Shown here: one piece after another, positions 16,212 through 25,146 of the stretch
Numbering within the stretch: the stretch's first letter is position 1
How the letters are laid out: each line of letters starts with the position of its first letter
Assembly (NCBI GenBank): GCA_033851845.1
Contig: JAWWOH010000102.1
Location: forward strand, 1-64,000
Direction: 5' to 3'
DNA length: 64,000 bases
Source of the DNA: RYN-124 sp033851845
GTDB taxonomy: Bacteria; Actinomycetota; Actinomycetes; Mycobacteriales; SCTD01
The notes under the pieces: model-generated
What the model was told of the DNA's origin: nothing
Seen by the model: the letters and a program-made list of their open reading frames with translations, nothing else
The model's database searches: none
Translations under genes and position numbers: made by a program

Positions 16212-18164
16212 TCATTGCGGCACGGTGATCGGGCGGCGATCGCTGATGGCCGCCGACGGGCCGCCGCTCAGGTCGGTAGTGCGCACCCGCGGGAGCACGG
16301 GCAAGGTCAATTGTCCGCCCGTCACCGTGACCACCGCGCCGGTCGACACCGGGTTGAACCACTCGTCGTCCGCGCCCGTCAGGAGCACGCCCAACCGATG
16401 ACCGGCGGCGAGGTACCAGTCCTGCGGGTAGAGGTCGAACGTCGTCGTACTCGTCCCAGCCGTCGCGAGGCGCGCGGCGCCCCGGTCGAGCAGCGTTCCC
16501 TGGCCGGCGGCATCGACGTCGTACAGCAGCGCGATGACGGTGGCGAGCGGCTGAGTTGTCTGCGTGCTGACGGAGATCCTCGGTACGCCGCTGATCTGCT
16601 CGGCGGCCAGCAGAGCAGGCGTGAAGGTCCAGCTCCCCACGCCGTTGCGCGTGCGCAGGCACTTGGGCGGGCCGTCCACGGTCTGCTGGCTGCAGGTCGT
16701 GGTGGGATCGGCTGCCTCGGCGCTGTTTCCGTGTACGTCGAGGTAGCTGCCGGCCGCCAGCGACACCCCGACCTTCCGTACCTGGGGCAGCGGCCACTGA
16801 CTCTCCGTACGCCACTGCCCATCGGAGCGCTCGACCTCAACCCGCGGGTCGTCCTCGACCGCTGCCAGCTCCGCAGGGACCGCCCTGACGTAGGCGTCGA
16901 ACCAGCGCAGCGCCTCGTCTCGGAACGGCCGGACCGACTTGCTCTCGTCGGCGTTCGGCGCGGTTCGACCGACCTGGTCCGAGTCGCCGTGCACGTGCTC
17001 GAACTGGCCGACCCACAGTCGATGCGGTCCGCGCAGGGATGACCAGACGGGCAGGAACGAACCCGGCTTCACATTCGAATCCATCACTCCTTGCGAAAGC
17101 AGCACGGGCACGTTGCTGCCGCTGGCGGCGGCGGTCAGGTCGCGCTCTGCCCAGAACGCGTCCGTCGGATCCGAGCCGGCACTGCCCACGGCCACAGCGA
17201 CGTCGCAGCCGCGCCGCTGCGGGCCGTTGAGTGCGTATTCCTGTAACTGGCTTGGGTCTGACTGCGCACTCGGCGGAATCAGACCGATCTCTGCGTAGTA
17301 CGCCGCGTTCGCCTCTGCGGAGACCGCATAGGGCACGCCGTTCATATACGCCTGGGCGTAGCGGTTCATCGGAGGCGACTGCATGACGACGGCGTCCAGG
17401 GCTGCCGGCCGCTGCCCCAGCGCCATCACTGCGGTCGCTGCACTGGCGCTCATGCCGTACATGCCGACGTGACCGTTCGACCAGGACTGTCGCGCAACCC
17501 AGTCGATGACGTCTTTCACGTCCTTCTGAGCGCGGACTCCGCCAAAGTCGTTGCATCCGCCGCTGTAGCCGAACCCCCGGACGGTTGCGACCGCGATCCG
17601 GTAGCCGCGGGACAGCAGGGCTTGCGCCATCGTCGCGAGCTCGTCCTTCACGGCGTTGGAGGTGCGCCCGCCGGCGGGCATGGTGTCCGTGCCGCCGGTG
17701 CCGCCTGTGTTGGCGTACGGCGTCATCACCAAGATGGTCGGCGCCTTCGTGGCTTCGCTCATGCCGTCGGGCCGGTAGAGGTCGACATGTATCGGCGTGC
17801 CGTCGCTCATGGGGGCTGTGTAGGCGGCCTGTGTCGCGCCCGGGATGTGCCCACCGCAGTCGTTCGGGTCGTCCATCGCCGCGAGCGTCTGGTCGGCGAC
17901 GACCACGGCGCCGCACGGGCCTCCGCCCACACTTCCGCCGACGTACGCCGCCGTGTCACCACTGCTGCCGGCGCAGACCGAGAACCGGGTCAGGTCAGTT
18001 GGGTCGACCGTGACCCCATTGTGGCTGCCATCGGCGCACTCGGCCGGCGTAGGCATGCAGCCCGCCCCGGAACAGCCGTCGGCAGCTGCCGTCACGGCCC
18101 CCCCGGTCGCCACCAGCAGCGCCGCGCACAGCATCACTGCAGCCCTTAGCGCGCCTCGTCTCAT
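16212..18164 (-). CDS. Secreted CocE/NonD-type alpha/beta hydrolase (peptidase S15 family)
   Basis: 650 residues. ATG at 18164 with a G-rich AGGGGGG ribosome binding site; signal peptide ALRAAVMLCAALLVATGGAV...TAAADG. A short Cys-rich N-terminal part (CSGAGCMPTPAEC) precedes the hydrolase domain: TILVMTPYANTG, nucleophile elbow GMYGMSASAATAV, acid region SQGVMDSNVKP and His region GQFEHVHGDSDQ. A C-terminal X-Pro dipeptidyl-peptidase-like jelly roll follows (LGVLLTGADDEWFNP). Family members include X-Pro dipeptidyl peptidases, cocaine esterase and glutaryl-7-ACA acylases; the substrate is not predictable. Confidence 0.88.
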   Translation of the reverse strand: MRRGALRAAVMLCAALLVATGGAVTAAADGCSGAGCMPTPAECADGSHNGVTVDPTDLTRFSVCAGSSGDTAAYVGGSVGGGPCGAVVVADQTLAAMDDPNDCGGHIPGATQAAYTAPMSDGTPIHVDLYRPDGMSEATKAPTILVMTPYANTGGTGGTDTMPAGGRTSNAVKDELATMAQALLSRGYRIAVATVRGFGYSGGCNDFGGVRAQKDVKDVIDWVARQSWSNGHVGMYGMSASAATAVMALGQRPAALDAVVMQSPPMNRYAQAYMNGVPYAVSAEANAAYYAEIGLIPPSAQSDPSQLQEYALNGPQRRGCDVAVAVGSAGSDPTDAFWAERDLTAAASGSNVPVLLSQGVMDSNVKPGSFLPVWSSLRGPHRLWVGQFEHVHGDSDQVGRTAPNADESKSVRPFRDEALRWFDAYVRAVPAELAAVEDDPRVEVERSDGQWRTESQWPLPQVRKVGVSLAAGSYLDVHGNSAEAADPTTTCSQQTVDGPPKCLRTRNGVGSWTFTPALLAAEQISGVPRISVSTQTTQPLATVIALLYDVDAAGQGTLLDRGAARLATAGTSTTTFDLYPQDWYLAAGHRLGVLLTGADDEWFNPVSTGAVVTVTGGQLTLPVLPRVRTTDLSGGPSAAISDRRPITVPQ

Positions 18165-18242
18165 CGCCCGCCCCCCTGTTCCCACTTCCCCGTTCGCGTA
18201 CGACGTCATGTCGTGCCCGCGCGGCACCATTGCTGCCCGCGG

Positions 18243-18299
18243 ACAGCATCCGGCGCGGATGCTGTGGACACAGTGGGGCTAACCCCCGTTTATTGGGGT
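18243..18299. promoter_or_regulatory. Cluster of inverted repeats upstream of the CocE-type hydrolase gene
   Basis: A perfect 9-bp stem ACAGCATCC / GGATGCTGT with a 5-nt loop (18243-18265) is followed by GGGG-CTAA-CCCC (18275-18286) and ACCCC / GGGGT (18282-18299). It lies 80-135 nt before the hydrolase start and 90-145 nt after the methyltransferase stop on the same strand, so it could be a terminator, an operator or both. No U-tract is obvious. Confidence 0.45.
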
Positions 18300-18388
18300 G
18301 TTGCCCCGGGGTCCGCATGACCGACAACGCAGGTGCTACGGCGTGGCAGCGCGGACCGCCAACGTGGTCGCCGGAGCGAGGAGTCCGC

Positions 18389-19206
18389 TCATCGTTTCGT
18401 TCCCGACGCAGCAATGAGGAGTGAGTAGCCGAAGAAGTGGCCTGTCGCTTCGTCCTCTTGCAGTGATGTGACGAGCGCTTCTCCGCGGTCGGCGCTGAGG
18501 TCACCCCTCGCAACGGCCGCAGTCACGGCAGTCTGTAGGAACGGCCATCCGAGCATGAACGTCGACAGTGGCACTGCCGCAACATCGAAGGCGACGTCAT
18601 CGAGTCCGGCCCGTCTGAGCAAGCGGTGCAGCTGAGAACCGATTCGAGGGTGGGGAACCACGTCCAGGACATAGTCGCGGAGCGAGAGCGCGGACGCTTC
18701 TGCGTCTTCACCTACCGCGAACGCGTTGCTCGAGTGATCGGTATCGACGACGACGAGCCGGCCGCCCGGACGAAGAACGCGAGTCATCTCCTTCAGCGCG
18801 CCGTCGGGATCGGGCAGCCACTGCATGACTCGCTCGCAGTACACAGCGTCCGCCGCGTCGTCGTCGAGGTCGATCTGAAGGACGTCGCTCACACGAAATT
18901 CGATCGGTAGGGCCAGATTCCGCACCGACTTCGTGGCTCTATCAACCATCTCGGCGCTCGCGTCGATGCCGAGGACATGACCAGACGGACCGACCAGGTC
19001 AGCCATCTCTACGGCAGTCTCACCGAGCCCACAGCCGCCGTCGACGACGAAGGCACCTGGGCGCAAGCAGAGCAATGGGAACCAGACCCGCCGCAAGCTG
19101 CCATAGCCGCCGCTTGGCGGACGAGCATCTCCGCGAGCTCGTCAGCTTGACCGCTTGCGTCGACCGAGGTGAACAGAGCTTGCGAGCCAGGCAGCGGGTC
19201 AACCAT
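18389..19206 (-). pseudogene. SAM-dependent methyltransferase, apparent -1 frameshift
   Basis: The downstream frame (to 18389) encodes most of a class I methyltransferase: FVVDGGCGLGETAVEMADL (motif I), VLGIDASAEMVDRA, VMQWLPDPDGALKEM and LRPGGRLVVVDTD. It lacks an N-terminus and opens only with TTG. The missing part, MVDPLPGSQALFTSVDASGQ to VRQAAAMA, lies in another frame from ATG 19206. The two join if one base is restored near 19097 (ATGGCAGC?TTGCGG), giving about 272 residues, a normal length. Either a recent inactivating deletion or a sequencing error. Confidence 0.75.
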
Positions 19207-19249
19207 CGCGAAAGTATGCCCCGGCGGCTGGAGGATCGACGGTGCGGCT

Positions 19250-19873
19250 TCAGCGCGGCTCCGAGCCCTCGGGTGACCTGACAGCGCCAGGCGGCGCGGG
19301 CTGCGCGGTCGTACCCGGACTATGCAGTTCACGCGCTTCACTCCTCCTCACGGGCTTGCGCATCCGGGTCAACGGAACCGGCGCGCCTCCCGAAGAATCC
19401 TCAACTTCTTCCAAGGGCACGAATCCCGCCGCTTCATACAACTGGCGTCCCGCGAGCGTTGCCATCAGCTCAAGCGTGGCGAAGCCCTCGGACGCCGCCG
19501 CAGCCTCACAGGTCTCGATCACCAACCGACCGACCCCACGCCGCACAAGCGCAGGATGCGTGTACATAGCGCGAATCCTGGCGGCATCGGCGGTGGGGTC
19601 GAGCAGCGCGGCGTCGCGCCCTCCGGAATGGTCACCGCCGTACAGAGTGGCCCGACGACTCCAGCCACCACATCCCGCGATGACGCCGTCGATCTCCACC
19701 ACGTAGTACGTGCCGTCGTCGATGAGCTGGCGGTCGATTCCCATGATCGTCTTGCTCGACTGGATCTGAGCGTCATCGAGGTATCCGCGCTGCAGCTCCT
19801 CGATCGCCGCCTCCATGAGCGGTACGAGGGCGGGCACGTCACTTTCGGTGGCATGCCGGATGGTCAGGCTCAT
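19250..19873 (-). CDS. GNAT-family N-acetyltransferase
   Basis: 207 residues; ATG at 19873 is preceded by GGGAGGA at good spacing, so the longer frame is not used. GNAT features are LTIRHATESDVPALVPLM, the acetyl-CoA loop MYTHPALVRRGVGRLVIETC and LMATLAGRQLYEAAGF. The last 30 residues are a Pro/Arg-rich tail without domain features. The substrate is unknown. It stands alone between the methyltransferase and a two-component triad. Confidence 0.88.
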   Translation of the reverse strand: MSLTIRHATESDVPALVPLMEAAIEELQRGYLDDAQIQSSKTIMGIDRQLIDDGTYYVVEIDGVIAGCGGWSRRATLYGGDHSGGRDAALLDPTADAARIRAMYTHPALVRRGVGRLVIETCEAAAASEGFATLELMATLAGRQLYEAAGFVPLEEVEDSSGGAPVPLTRMRKPVRRSEARELHSPGTTAQPAPPGAVRSPEGSEPR

Positions 19874-19976
19874 GCAGGTTCCTCCCAATGCAGTCACCCG
19901 AAGTATCTGCAGCCCCAGCTCGCTGCCAATGCTCGGCACGCCGTCCGGACGCGCTCGCGATGGACGGCAGTGGCGC

Positions 19977-20624
19977 TCAGGACGAGAGGTAGATCAGTAC
20001 GGCGAGCACGCGACGGTTGTCGTCCGGCGCACTTGCCAGGTCGAGCTTGTTGAAGATGCTTCGCACGTGCGTCTCGACGGTTTTCAGGGTGAGGAACAGG
20101 CGGTCGCAGATCCCCTGGTTCGAACGGCCCTCGGCCATCGCAGCCAACACCTCGCGCTCTCGATCGGTGAGAACCCCAACCAGGCGCTGCGATGTCGAGG
20201 GCTTCAGCACGAGCTCCGATACGACGGATTGGTCGATGACGAACTCGCCGGCCCCGACACGTCGGACCGCATCGAGCAATTGCTTGAGGTCGGTCACACG
20301 CCGCTTGAGTAGATAGCCAACGCCCGTCGGAAGGTCGGAGACGAGCGACAGGGCGTAGTGGGACTCGAGGTACTCGGAGAGCACCAGCACACCCACGTCG
20401 GGATGCTGCGCGCCGAGCTCACGCGCTGCGACAAGGCCCTCCGTGCTGAAGGTCGGTGGCATGCGGATGTCCACGATCGCCACGTCGGGATGATGCTCCG
20501 CCACGAGGTCGAGGAGCTGGTGTCCATCGCCTGCCTGGCCGACGACCTCGAAGCCGCCCTCGGCCAGCACGCGAACCAGGCCCTCGCGGAAGAGGACGTG
20601 ATCGTCGGCGACGACTACCCGCAC
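19977..20624 (-). CDS. NarL/LuxR-family response regulator (triad A)
   Basis: 215 residues. Receiver with VVADDHVLF and phospho-acceptor VAIVDIRMPP near residue 53; C-terminal helix-turn-helix (LTDREREVLAAMAEGRSNQG to TLKTVETHVRSIFNKLDL). Its start overlaps the kinase gene by 10 nt. Last gene of the order receiver-kinase-regulator, repeated at 36668-39716. It probably activates its own or nearby promoters; targets are unknown. Confidence 0.93.
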   Translation of the reverse strand: MRVVVADDHVLFREGLVRVLAEGGFEVVGQAGDGHQLLDLVAEHHPDVAIVDIRMPPTFSTEGLVAARELGAQHPDVGVLVLSEYLESHYALSLVSDLPTGVGYLLKRRVTDLKQLLDAVRRVGAGEFVIDQSVVSELVLKPSTSQRLVGVLTDREREVLAAMAEGRSNQGICDRLFLTLKTVETHVRSIFNKLDLASAPDDNRRVLAVLIYLSS

Positions 20625-22420
20625 GGCAGCTCGGCGAACAGCCGGGTCCCCGCGCCGTCAGGGCTGTCGACGCTCATCACCCCGCCAACAGCAGCCACCC
20701 TGTCCTCAAGACCTCGAAGACCGGAGCCATTCGACGCGTCAGCACCACCGACCCCATCGTCGGTGACCTCCACGACGAGCCGACCGGCGCGCTGCTCGAC
20801 CCGCACCCGCACACCGCTCGCCCTGGCGTACTTAGCGACGTTCGTCAACGCCTCGGAAACCACGAAGTACGCCGTCGTCTCGACGAGCGCGGACAACCGC
20901 TGGCCGGGCACTGTGTCCAGAGCAACCGGCACAGAACACCGCTGCGCAAGCATCTGCAGCGCCGCCTCGAGTCCCTGCTCCTGCAGGATCGCCGGATGAA
21001 TCCCGCGGGCAAGCTCGCGGATCTCATCCAGCGCCCCGTCGAGCTCGGCGGCGGCCTCGACCATGATCGCCCGCGCCGCGGCGGTGTCAGTCTCGATCCG
21101 TCGCTCGGCCCGGCCGAGGGCGAGCCCGAGAGCGAGCAGTCGCTGTTGCGCACCGTCGTGCAGATCTCGCTCGACCCGCCGTCGCTCGCCGTCGGCTGCT
21201 TGGACCAACCGAGCCCGGGATGCGCGGACGTCCTCCAGCTTCGCGCGGACCTCCGCTTGAAGTCGCTCGTTCTCAACGAAGAGACGGACGGCCGCTCCGA
21301 CCGAGGCAAGAAGCTCGGGCTCGGCGAGGAGCGCAGCGTCATGGACGATCACCGCCCGCGTGGAGCCGGCGCTTTCCAACACAGTGACCGCCCGCCCGGA
21401 CTCGTCGCTCGGAAGGTGGAGGGGGGCTCCGTCCCTCGTGACGAAACCGCCATCGGTCACGGGGTAGCCGATACGTGCCGTCGGGTCGCCGAGGTTGCGT
21501 GCGACCACGTCATCCAGCCGAGAATCCTCCGGCAGGTCGCCGAGCTCGACGACCATCCCGCTGACCTTCGCGCGGCGGAGGCCCGCCTGCCAGAGACCGA
21601 ACAGGACACCCAGCGGCATCACGAGGATGGCCTCGGCGAGCAGGTGCTGAACGATCTGGATGAAGGTGCCGTTGCCGGAGAGCCAGATCGGACGGTGGAA
21701 GGTCCAGAAGGAGACCTGCGCTGCGTTGAAGTAGGTCACGACGAGAGCCCAAGCGATCGCAGGCATGAACAAGGGCCCAGCGACGCGTCGCTGCGGCCAC
21801 GAGGCACGGACGAGCCGCGAGCCCAAAATGCCGATGAACAGGAAAGCAGCAGCAACTGTGAGTGCGGAGCCGACCTGAAGGTTGCTGACCTCGATGAAGT
21901 GCTGCCGCGCGTGCACGAGCAGAAGATTCAGGTGCGGCTGACAGTCCACACAACCAGCCACTGCCGGGTCGTAGAAGTAGATGAACGCCGGACCGCTCGT
22001 CAGGAACAGGGCGGTGATGACCACAGCCATGGTGAGACGCGCTGGTCGCGTCAGCAGCCTGCCGCGCGGGAAGGCCAGGACGAGGTAGACCAGAACCGTG
22101 TACGCCGGCCATCCCAGCGTTGCCCCGATCGTCCACAACAGGGGAACCCGCGAGCCCATCTCCAGCGTCGGGATGAGCCACAGCAGACCGAAAGCGACCA
22201 TGAGCCGCCCGGTGCGGTTGTCCTGTCGCTGACGCCATACGAGGAAGCCGGCGACGACGAAGACATACGCCGGACCGACCGCCTCGAGCCAGTTGACTCG
22301 ACCGAGATAGGTCAGGTGGCCAGCCTGAACGAGGGCCATGTGCCAGCCGACGATGAACGCGAGCAACCCGATGAGCCACCACGTCTTGGGCGACCGGCGA
22401 GGGGTCGTTGCCTCCATCAT
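20615..22420 (-). CDS. Membrane sensor histidine kinase (triad A)
   Basis: 601 residues with about eight N-terminal membrane segments (WWLIGLLAFIVGWHMALVQA onwards to about residue 275) and an extracytoplasmic loop with a CVDC motif (AGCVDCQPH). A GAF-like linker, HisKA_3 with RDLHDGAQQRLLALG near residue 420, and HATPase (SEALTNVAKYARASGV, DDGVGG, GLRGLEDRVAAVGG) follow. It overlaps the upstream receiver gene by 4 nt (ATGA) and the regulator gene by 10 nt, so the three are made together. Confidence 0.93.
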   Translation of the reverse strand: MMEATTPRRSPKTWWLIGLLAFIVGWHMALVQAGHLTYLGRVNWLEAVGPAYVFVVAGFLVWRQRQDNRTGRLMVAFGLLWLIPTLEMGSRVPLLWTIGATLGWPAYTVLVYLVLAFPRGRLLTRPARLTMAVVITALFLTSGPAFIYFYDPAVAGCVDCQPHLNLLLVHARQHFIEVSNLQVGSALTVAAAFLFIGILGSRLVRASWPQRRVAGPLFMPAIAWALVVTYFNAAQVSFWTFHRPIWLSGNGTFIQIVQHLLAEAILVMPLGVLFGLWQAGLRRAKVSGMVVELGDLPEDSRLDDVVARNLGDPTARIGYPVTDGGFVTRDGAPLHLPSDESGRAVTVLESAGSTRAVIVHDAALLAEPELLASVGAAVRLFVENERLQAEVRAKLEDVRASRARLVQAADGERRRVERDLHDGAQQRLLALGLALGRAERRIETDTAAARAIMVEAAAELDGALDEIRELARGIHPAILQEQGLEAALQMLAQRCSVPVALDTVPGQRLSALVETTAYFVVSEALTNVAKYARASGVRVRVEQRAGRLVVEVTDDGVGGADASNGSGLRGLEDRVAAVGGVMSVDSPDGAGTRLFAELPCG

Positions 22421-22770
22421 GCTGTCTTCGCGAGGGCCGCCCCGAGCGTTTTCGGAGTCAGCTTCGACTTGGGGATGAACGCGTGCCCGACGAGCCGCTC
22501 GCCGTAGTCCAAGCCTTCCCGTCCGGAGACCAGCACCACGGTCGCGCGCAACCTGGCCGCGCTGATGCGCGCCGAGACCGCGAAGCCGTCGAGATCGGGG
22601 AGCTGGATGTCGAGGACGATCACATCCGGGTCCAGCCGAAGTGCCTCCTCGATACCCGACTTCCCATCAGCCGCCTCTCCGACCACGACGAAATCGGCCT
22701 CCTCCAACACCGATCGTGCCTGCCGTCGGAACGCGGGGTGGTCGTCGATCACGAGAACTGTCGGAGCCAC
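22417..22770 (-). CDS. Stand-alone receiver-domain protein (triad A)
   Basis: 117 residues, GTG start. Only a CheY-like receiver: VLVIDDHPAFRRQA, phospho-acceptor DVIVLDIQLPDLDGF, beta4 VVLVSGRE and the lysine region AFIPKSKL. No output domain. A longer upstream frame shows no domain features. It is first in the triad and coupled to the kinase gene (ATGA), so it may be a second phosphoryl target or phosphate sink. Its counterpart at 39363-39716 has the same length and position. Confidence 0.85.
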   Translation of the reverse strand: MAPTVLVIDDHPAFRRQARSVLEEADFVVVGEAADGKSGIEEALRLDPDVIVLDIQLPDLDGFAVSARISAARLRATVVLVSGREGLDYGERLVGHAFIPKSKLTPKTLGAALAKTA

Positions 22771-22912
22771 GGCCGCATGTTCGCACCAACGGGACACACC
22801 GCCAATCAGGGAAACCCCCGAGACAGAGGACCAGCGTTTTCCCCGATGTGCACCCGCGCGTACGTCCCTAACGTCCGTCATGCCTGCCCGACATGTCGCA
22901 GATGGGGGAATC

Positions 22913-24457
22913 ATGAGGGGTTCACGAGGGAGACGAGCGGGTCGGATCGTCGCAGTCGCTGCGCTTACAGCCTCAGGAGTGTTCACCGCCGGCTGGCCGG
23001 CCGCGGGCTCCGTTCACGGCACGACGCCCACGTTGGCTTCTACGTCGAACCCGACCGCCGACTGCCCGTCCTCTTCCTTCTCCGAGAGCTTGGGCGTGCG
23101 CCACTCCAACACCGAGTTCGAGCCGCACCTTGCGGTCGATCCGCGCAACGAGGATCACCTGGTAGGCGTCTGGGGACAGGACTACTGGAGCTGGGGCATG
23201 GTCAACGCTGCCACTGCGGGTGTGTCGCTGGACGGGGGTCGCACGTTCACGGACGTGGGCATGCCCTTCAGCTGCGCTCCGGCGGGAAGCCAAGCCGCGA
23301 GCGTGAATGACGTCTGGGACTCCATCGGTCCGGACGGCACCGTCTACGCGTCGGCCATCGTCGAGGTGCCGGACGTCGGCATTGGAGTCACCGCGTCTCA
23401 TGACGGCGGGCTGACCTGGGGCAGCACTCAGGTGCTGCACGACCCCACCGAGAAGTGCATCGACCTGGGCTGCACGAGCGCGGTTGCCTCGCCGTACCTC
23501 GACGTCGACAAGCCGACCATCACGGCCGACCCCGTTCACGCCGGCACCGCCTACGTCGTGTGGTCGGCGTACCGCACGGTCTACCTCGGCAACTACCCGA
23601 TGATGTCCAAGACCACCGACTTCGGCGTGACCTGGACCCAACCACTTCCGATCCCCGTCGGGCAGGTTACGGCCACGACCGACGGCAACCTGTTCCTCAT
23701 CGATCCGAGGTCCGGCGTGCTGTACGACGTGTTCGACCAGCAGAACGCCTCAGACGATCCTCACGTCGGGATCGGCGACAGCAGTTCCACCGGCACTCGT
23801 TGGGCCATCCAGGTCGTGAGCTCGTCCAACGGCGGCCTCACCTGGTCCCCAGCACATCAGGTCTCGCCCCTCCTCTCGGTCTGCGAGGCCGGCCACCAGG
23901 ACCGCTGCTCGGGGGTCCACTCGGCGGGCAGCGAGGAGGAGGCGGCGATCGACCCGAAGACCGGGGCCCTATACGTCGTCTGGCAAGACGGTCGGTTCAG
24001 CAACGGCGCCTACGACGAGATCGCGCTCAGCACCTCCGCGGATGGCGGCATCACGTGGTCCGCTCCCGCACGGGTCAGCACCCCCAGCGGCTCGGCGGCG
24101 ATCAACCCCGCGGTCGCCGTGACGTCGGACGGAACGGTCGGCGTGACGTACTACGACTTCCGCGGCCCCAGCGGCGGCCCGGCGGGTGCAGGGCTCCCGA
24201 CCACTGTATGGATGAGCACGTCCCCCGCCGGCGGGAAGGCCTTCGGCAAGGATCTGTCCCTCACCGACGCGCCGTTCGACTTCCGGCTCGCGCCGACCAG
24301 GTTCGGAGGGAACGCCCTGGGTGAGTACTACGGGCTCGTCGGCGGTAAGGACTTCCACGCGCTTTTCCCGACGAGCGCCACCGGAGGTGCCTCCGGCATG
24401 AGTGACATCTGGAGCGTCACCGTACCGGTGCGATCTGGACGCGCATACCCGTCATGA
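22913..24457 (+). CDS. Secreted Asp-box (BNR) sialidase-like protein
   Basis: 514 residues. ATG at 22913 follows a GGGGGA ribosome binding site and gives a signal peptide (RRAGRIVAVAALTASGVFTA). At least five Asp boxes are visible: SLDGGRTFTD, SHDGGLTWGS, TTDFGVTWTQ, SSNGGLTWSP and SADGGITWSA, plus EPHLAVDPRNEDHLVGVWGQ and EEAAIDPKTGALYVVWQDGR, typical of exported propellers. Sialidase activity is not shown by these motifs alone. It is a paralogue of 6223-7725 and, like it, lies next to tadA-like sequence (scar at 24471-24569). Confidence 0.82.
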   Translation: MRGSRGRRAGRIVAVAALTASGVFTAGWPAAGSVHGTTPTLASTSNPTADCPSSSFSESLGVRHSNTEFEPHLAVDPRNEDHLVGVWGQDYWSWGMVNAATAGVSLDGGRTFTDVGMPFSCAPAGSQAASVNDVWDSIGPDGTVYASAIVEVPDVGIGVTASHDGGLTWGSTQVLHDPTEKCIDLGCTSAVASPYLDVDKPTITADPVHAGTAYVVWSAYRTVYLGNYPMMSKTTDFGVTWTQPLPIPVGQVTATTDGNLFLIDPRSGVLYDVFDQQNASDDPHVGIGDSSSTGTRWAIQVVSSSNGGLTWSPAHQVSPLLSVCEAGHQDRCSGVHSAGSEEEAAIDPKTGALYVVWQDGRFSNGAYDEIALSTSADGGITWSAPARVSTPSGSAAINPAVAVTSDGTVGVTYYDFRGPSGGPAGAGLPTTVWMSTSPAGGKAFGKDLSLTDAPFDFRLAPTRFGGNALGEYYGLVGGKDFHALFPTSATGGASGMSDIWSVTVPVRSGRAYPS

Positions 24458-24470
24458 GCAGCGGAGGCGT

Positions 24471-24569
24471 CGCGCGGCACCACGCAGCGTCACGCCCTGC
24501 TACCTGGACGGCAAGAGAGGTTCGCGTCGACGAACGGCGTGCTCACGTCGACCCGGCGACCGGCGTCGT
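24471..24569. repeat. Dispersed repeat with tadA-like end, copy 2
   Basis: Resembles 12701-12800 in direct orientation; the part 24524-24569 read on the minus strand would encode VDVSTPFVDAN, the CpaF/TadA N-terminal motif. It is closer to the remnant at 12756 than to intact tadA (both have GTGCTC where tadA has GTCGAC). The remaining DNA to 24696 holds no recognisable gene. Confidence 0.45.
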
Positions 24570-24696
24570 ACACACAGCGGCGACTGGACGCACAGGGCAG
24601 TCTTCAGGTGCCGTTCCCCGACCGAGCGCCGGTGGCGCCGACACGCAGTCAACACCGCGCGAAGGGTTGGGAGACCTCCGGCCGGCACCTCGTCCG

Positions 24697-25092
24697 TCAC
24701 ACCACGGCCGGGCTGGCCGTGTGGTTGAAGAAGGACTTGACGACGCGGGCGTCGCATTCGCAGGTCATGACCTGACCCCTCGCTATGAAGTAGCTGTCAC
24801 CCGGCTGATACGTCTCGCTCCGGCCGTGCTCGTCGGTGAAGGTCACCTCGCCCTCGAGGATCGTCGCGTGCTCGGTGTACGGGAAGGTGAACTGGATCTT
24901 GGCGGGCGAGGACACAAACTGGCCGGCTCGTAGTCCCCCGCTGTCGAAGTCGATTCGCACCCAGCCTTCGGCGGCGCCCTCCAGCACCGTTGCGCCGAGG
25001 TTCTCGAGCGAACCCAGCGCCACGAATGAACTGAGATCGATCTCCTCTCCTGGCGAGTGCTTTCGTTGTCTGAGCTGCTCCGTCGCGTTCAT
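24697..25092 (-). CDS. Cupin-domain protein
   Basis: 131 residues, ATG preceded by GGGAG. Single cupin barrel: PYTEHATILEGEVTFTDEHG (His/Glu metal-ligand region of motif 1) and YQPGDSYFIARGQVMTCECD (motif 2), similar to (S)-ureidoglycine aminohydrolase/EutQ-like small cupins. It may bind a metal and a small molecule; the function is unknown. Last gene of an operon with the glycosyltransferase and hydrolase, 54 nt downstream of the former. Confidence 0.8.
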   Translation of the reverse strand: MNATEQLRQRKHSPGEEIDLSSFVALGSLENLGATVLEGAAEGWVRIDFDSGGLRAGQFVSSPAKIQFTFPYTEHATILEGEVTFTDEHGRSETYQPGDSYFIARGQVMTCECDARVVKSFFNHTASPAVV

Positions 25093-25146
25093 GTCGGTCT
25101 CCCATTCGGTTCGGGCGATGCTGAGTTGCGCATCCTTGGCAGCAGG

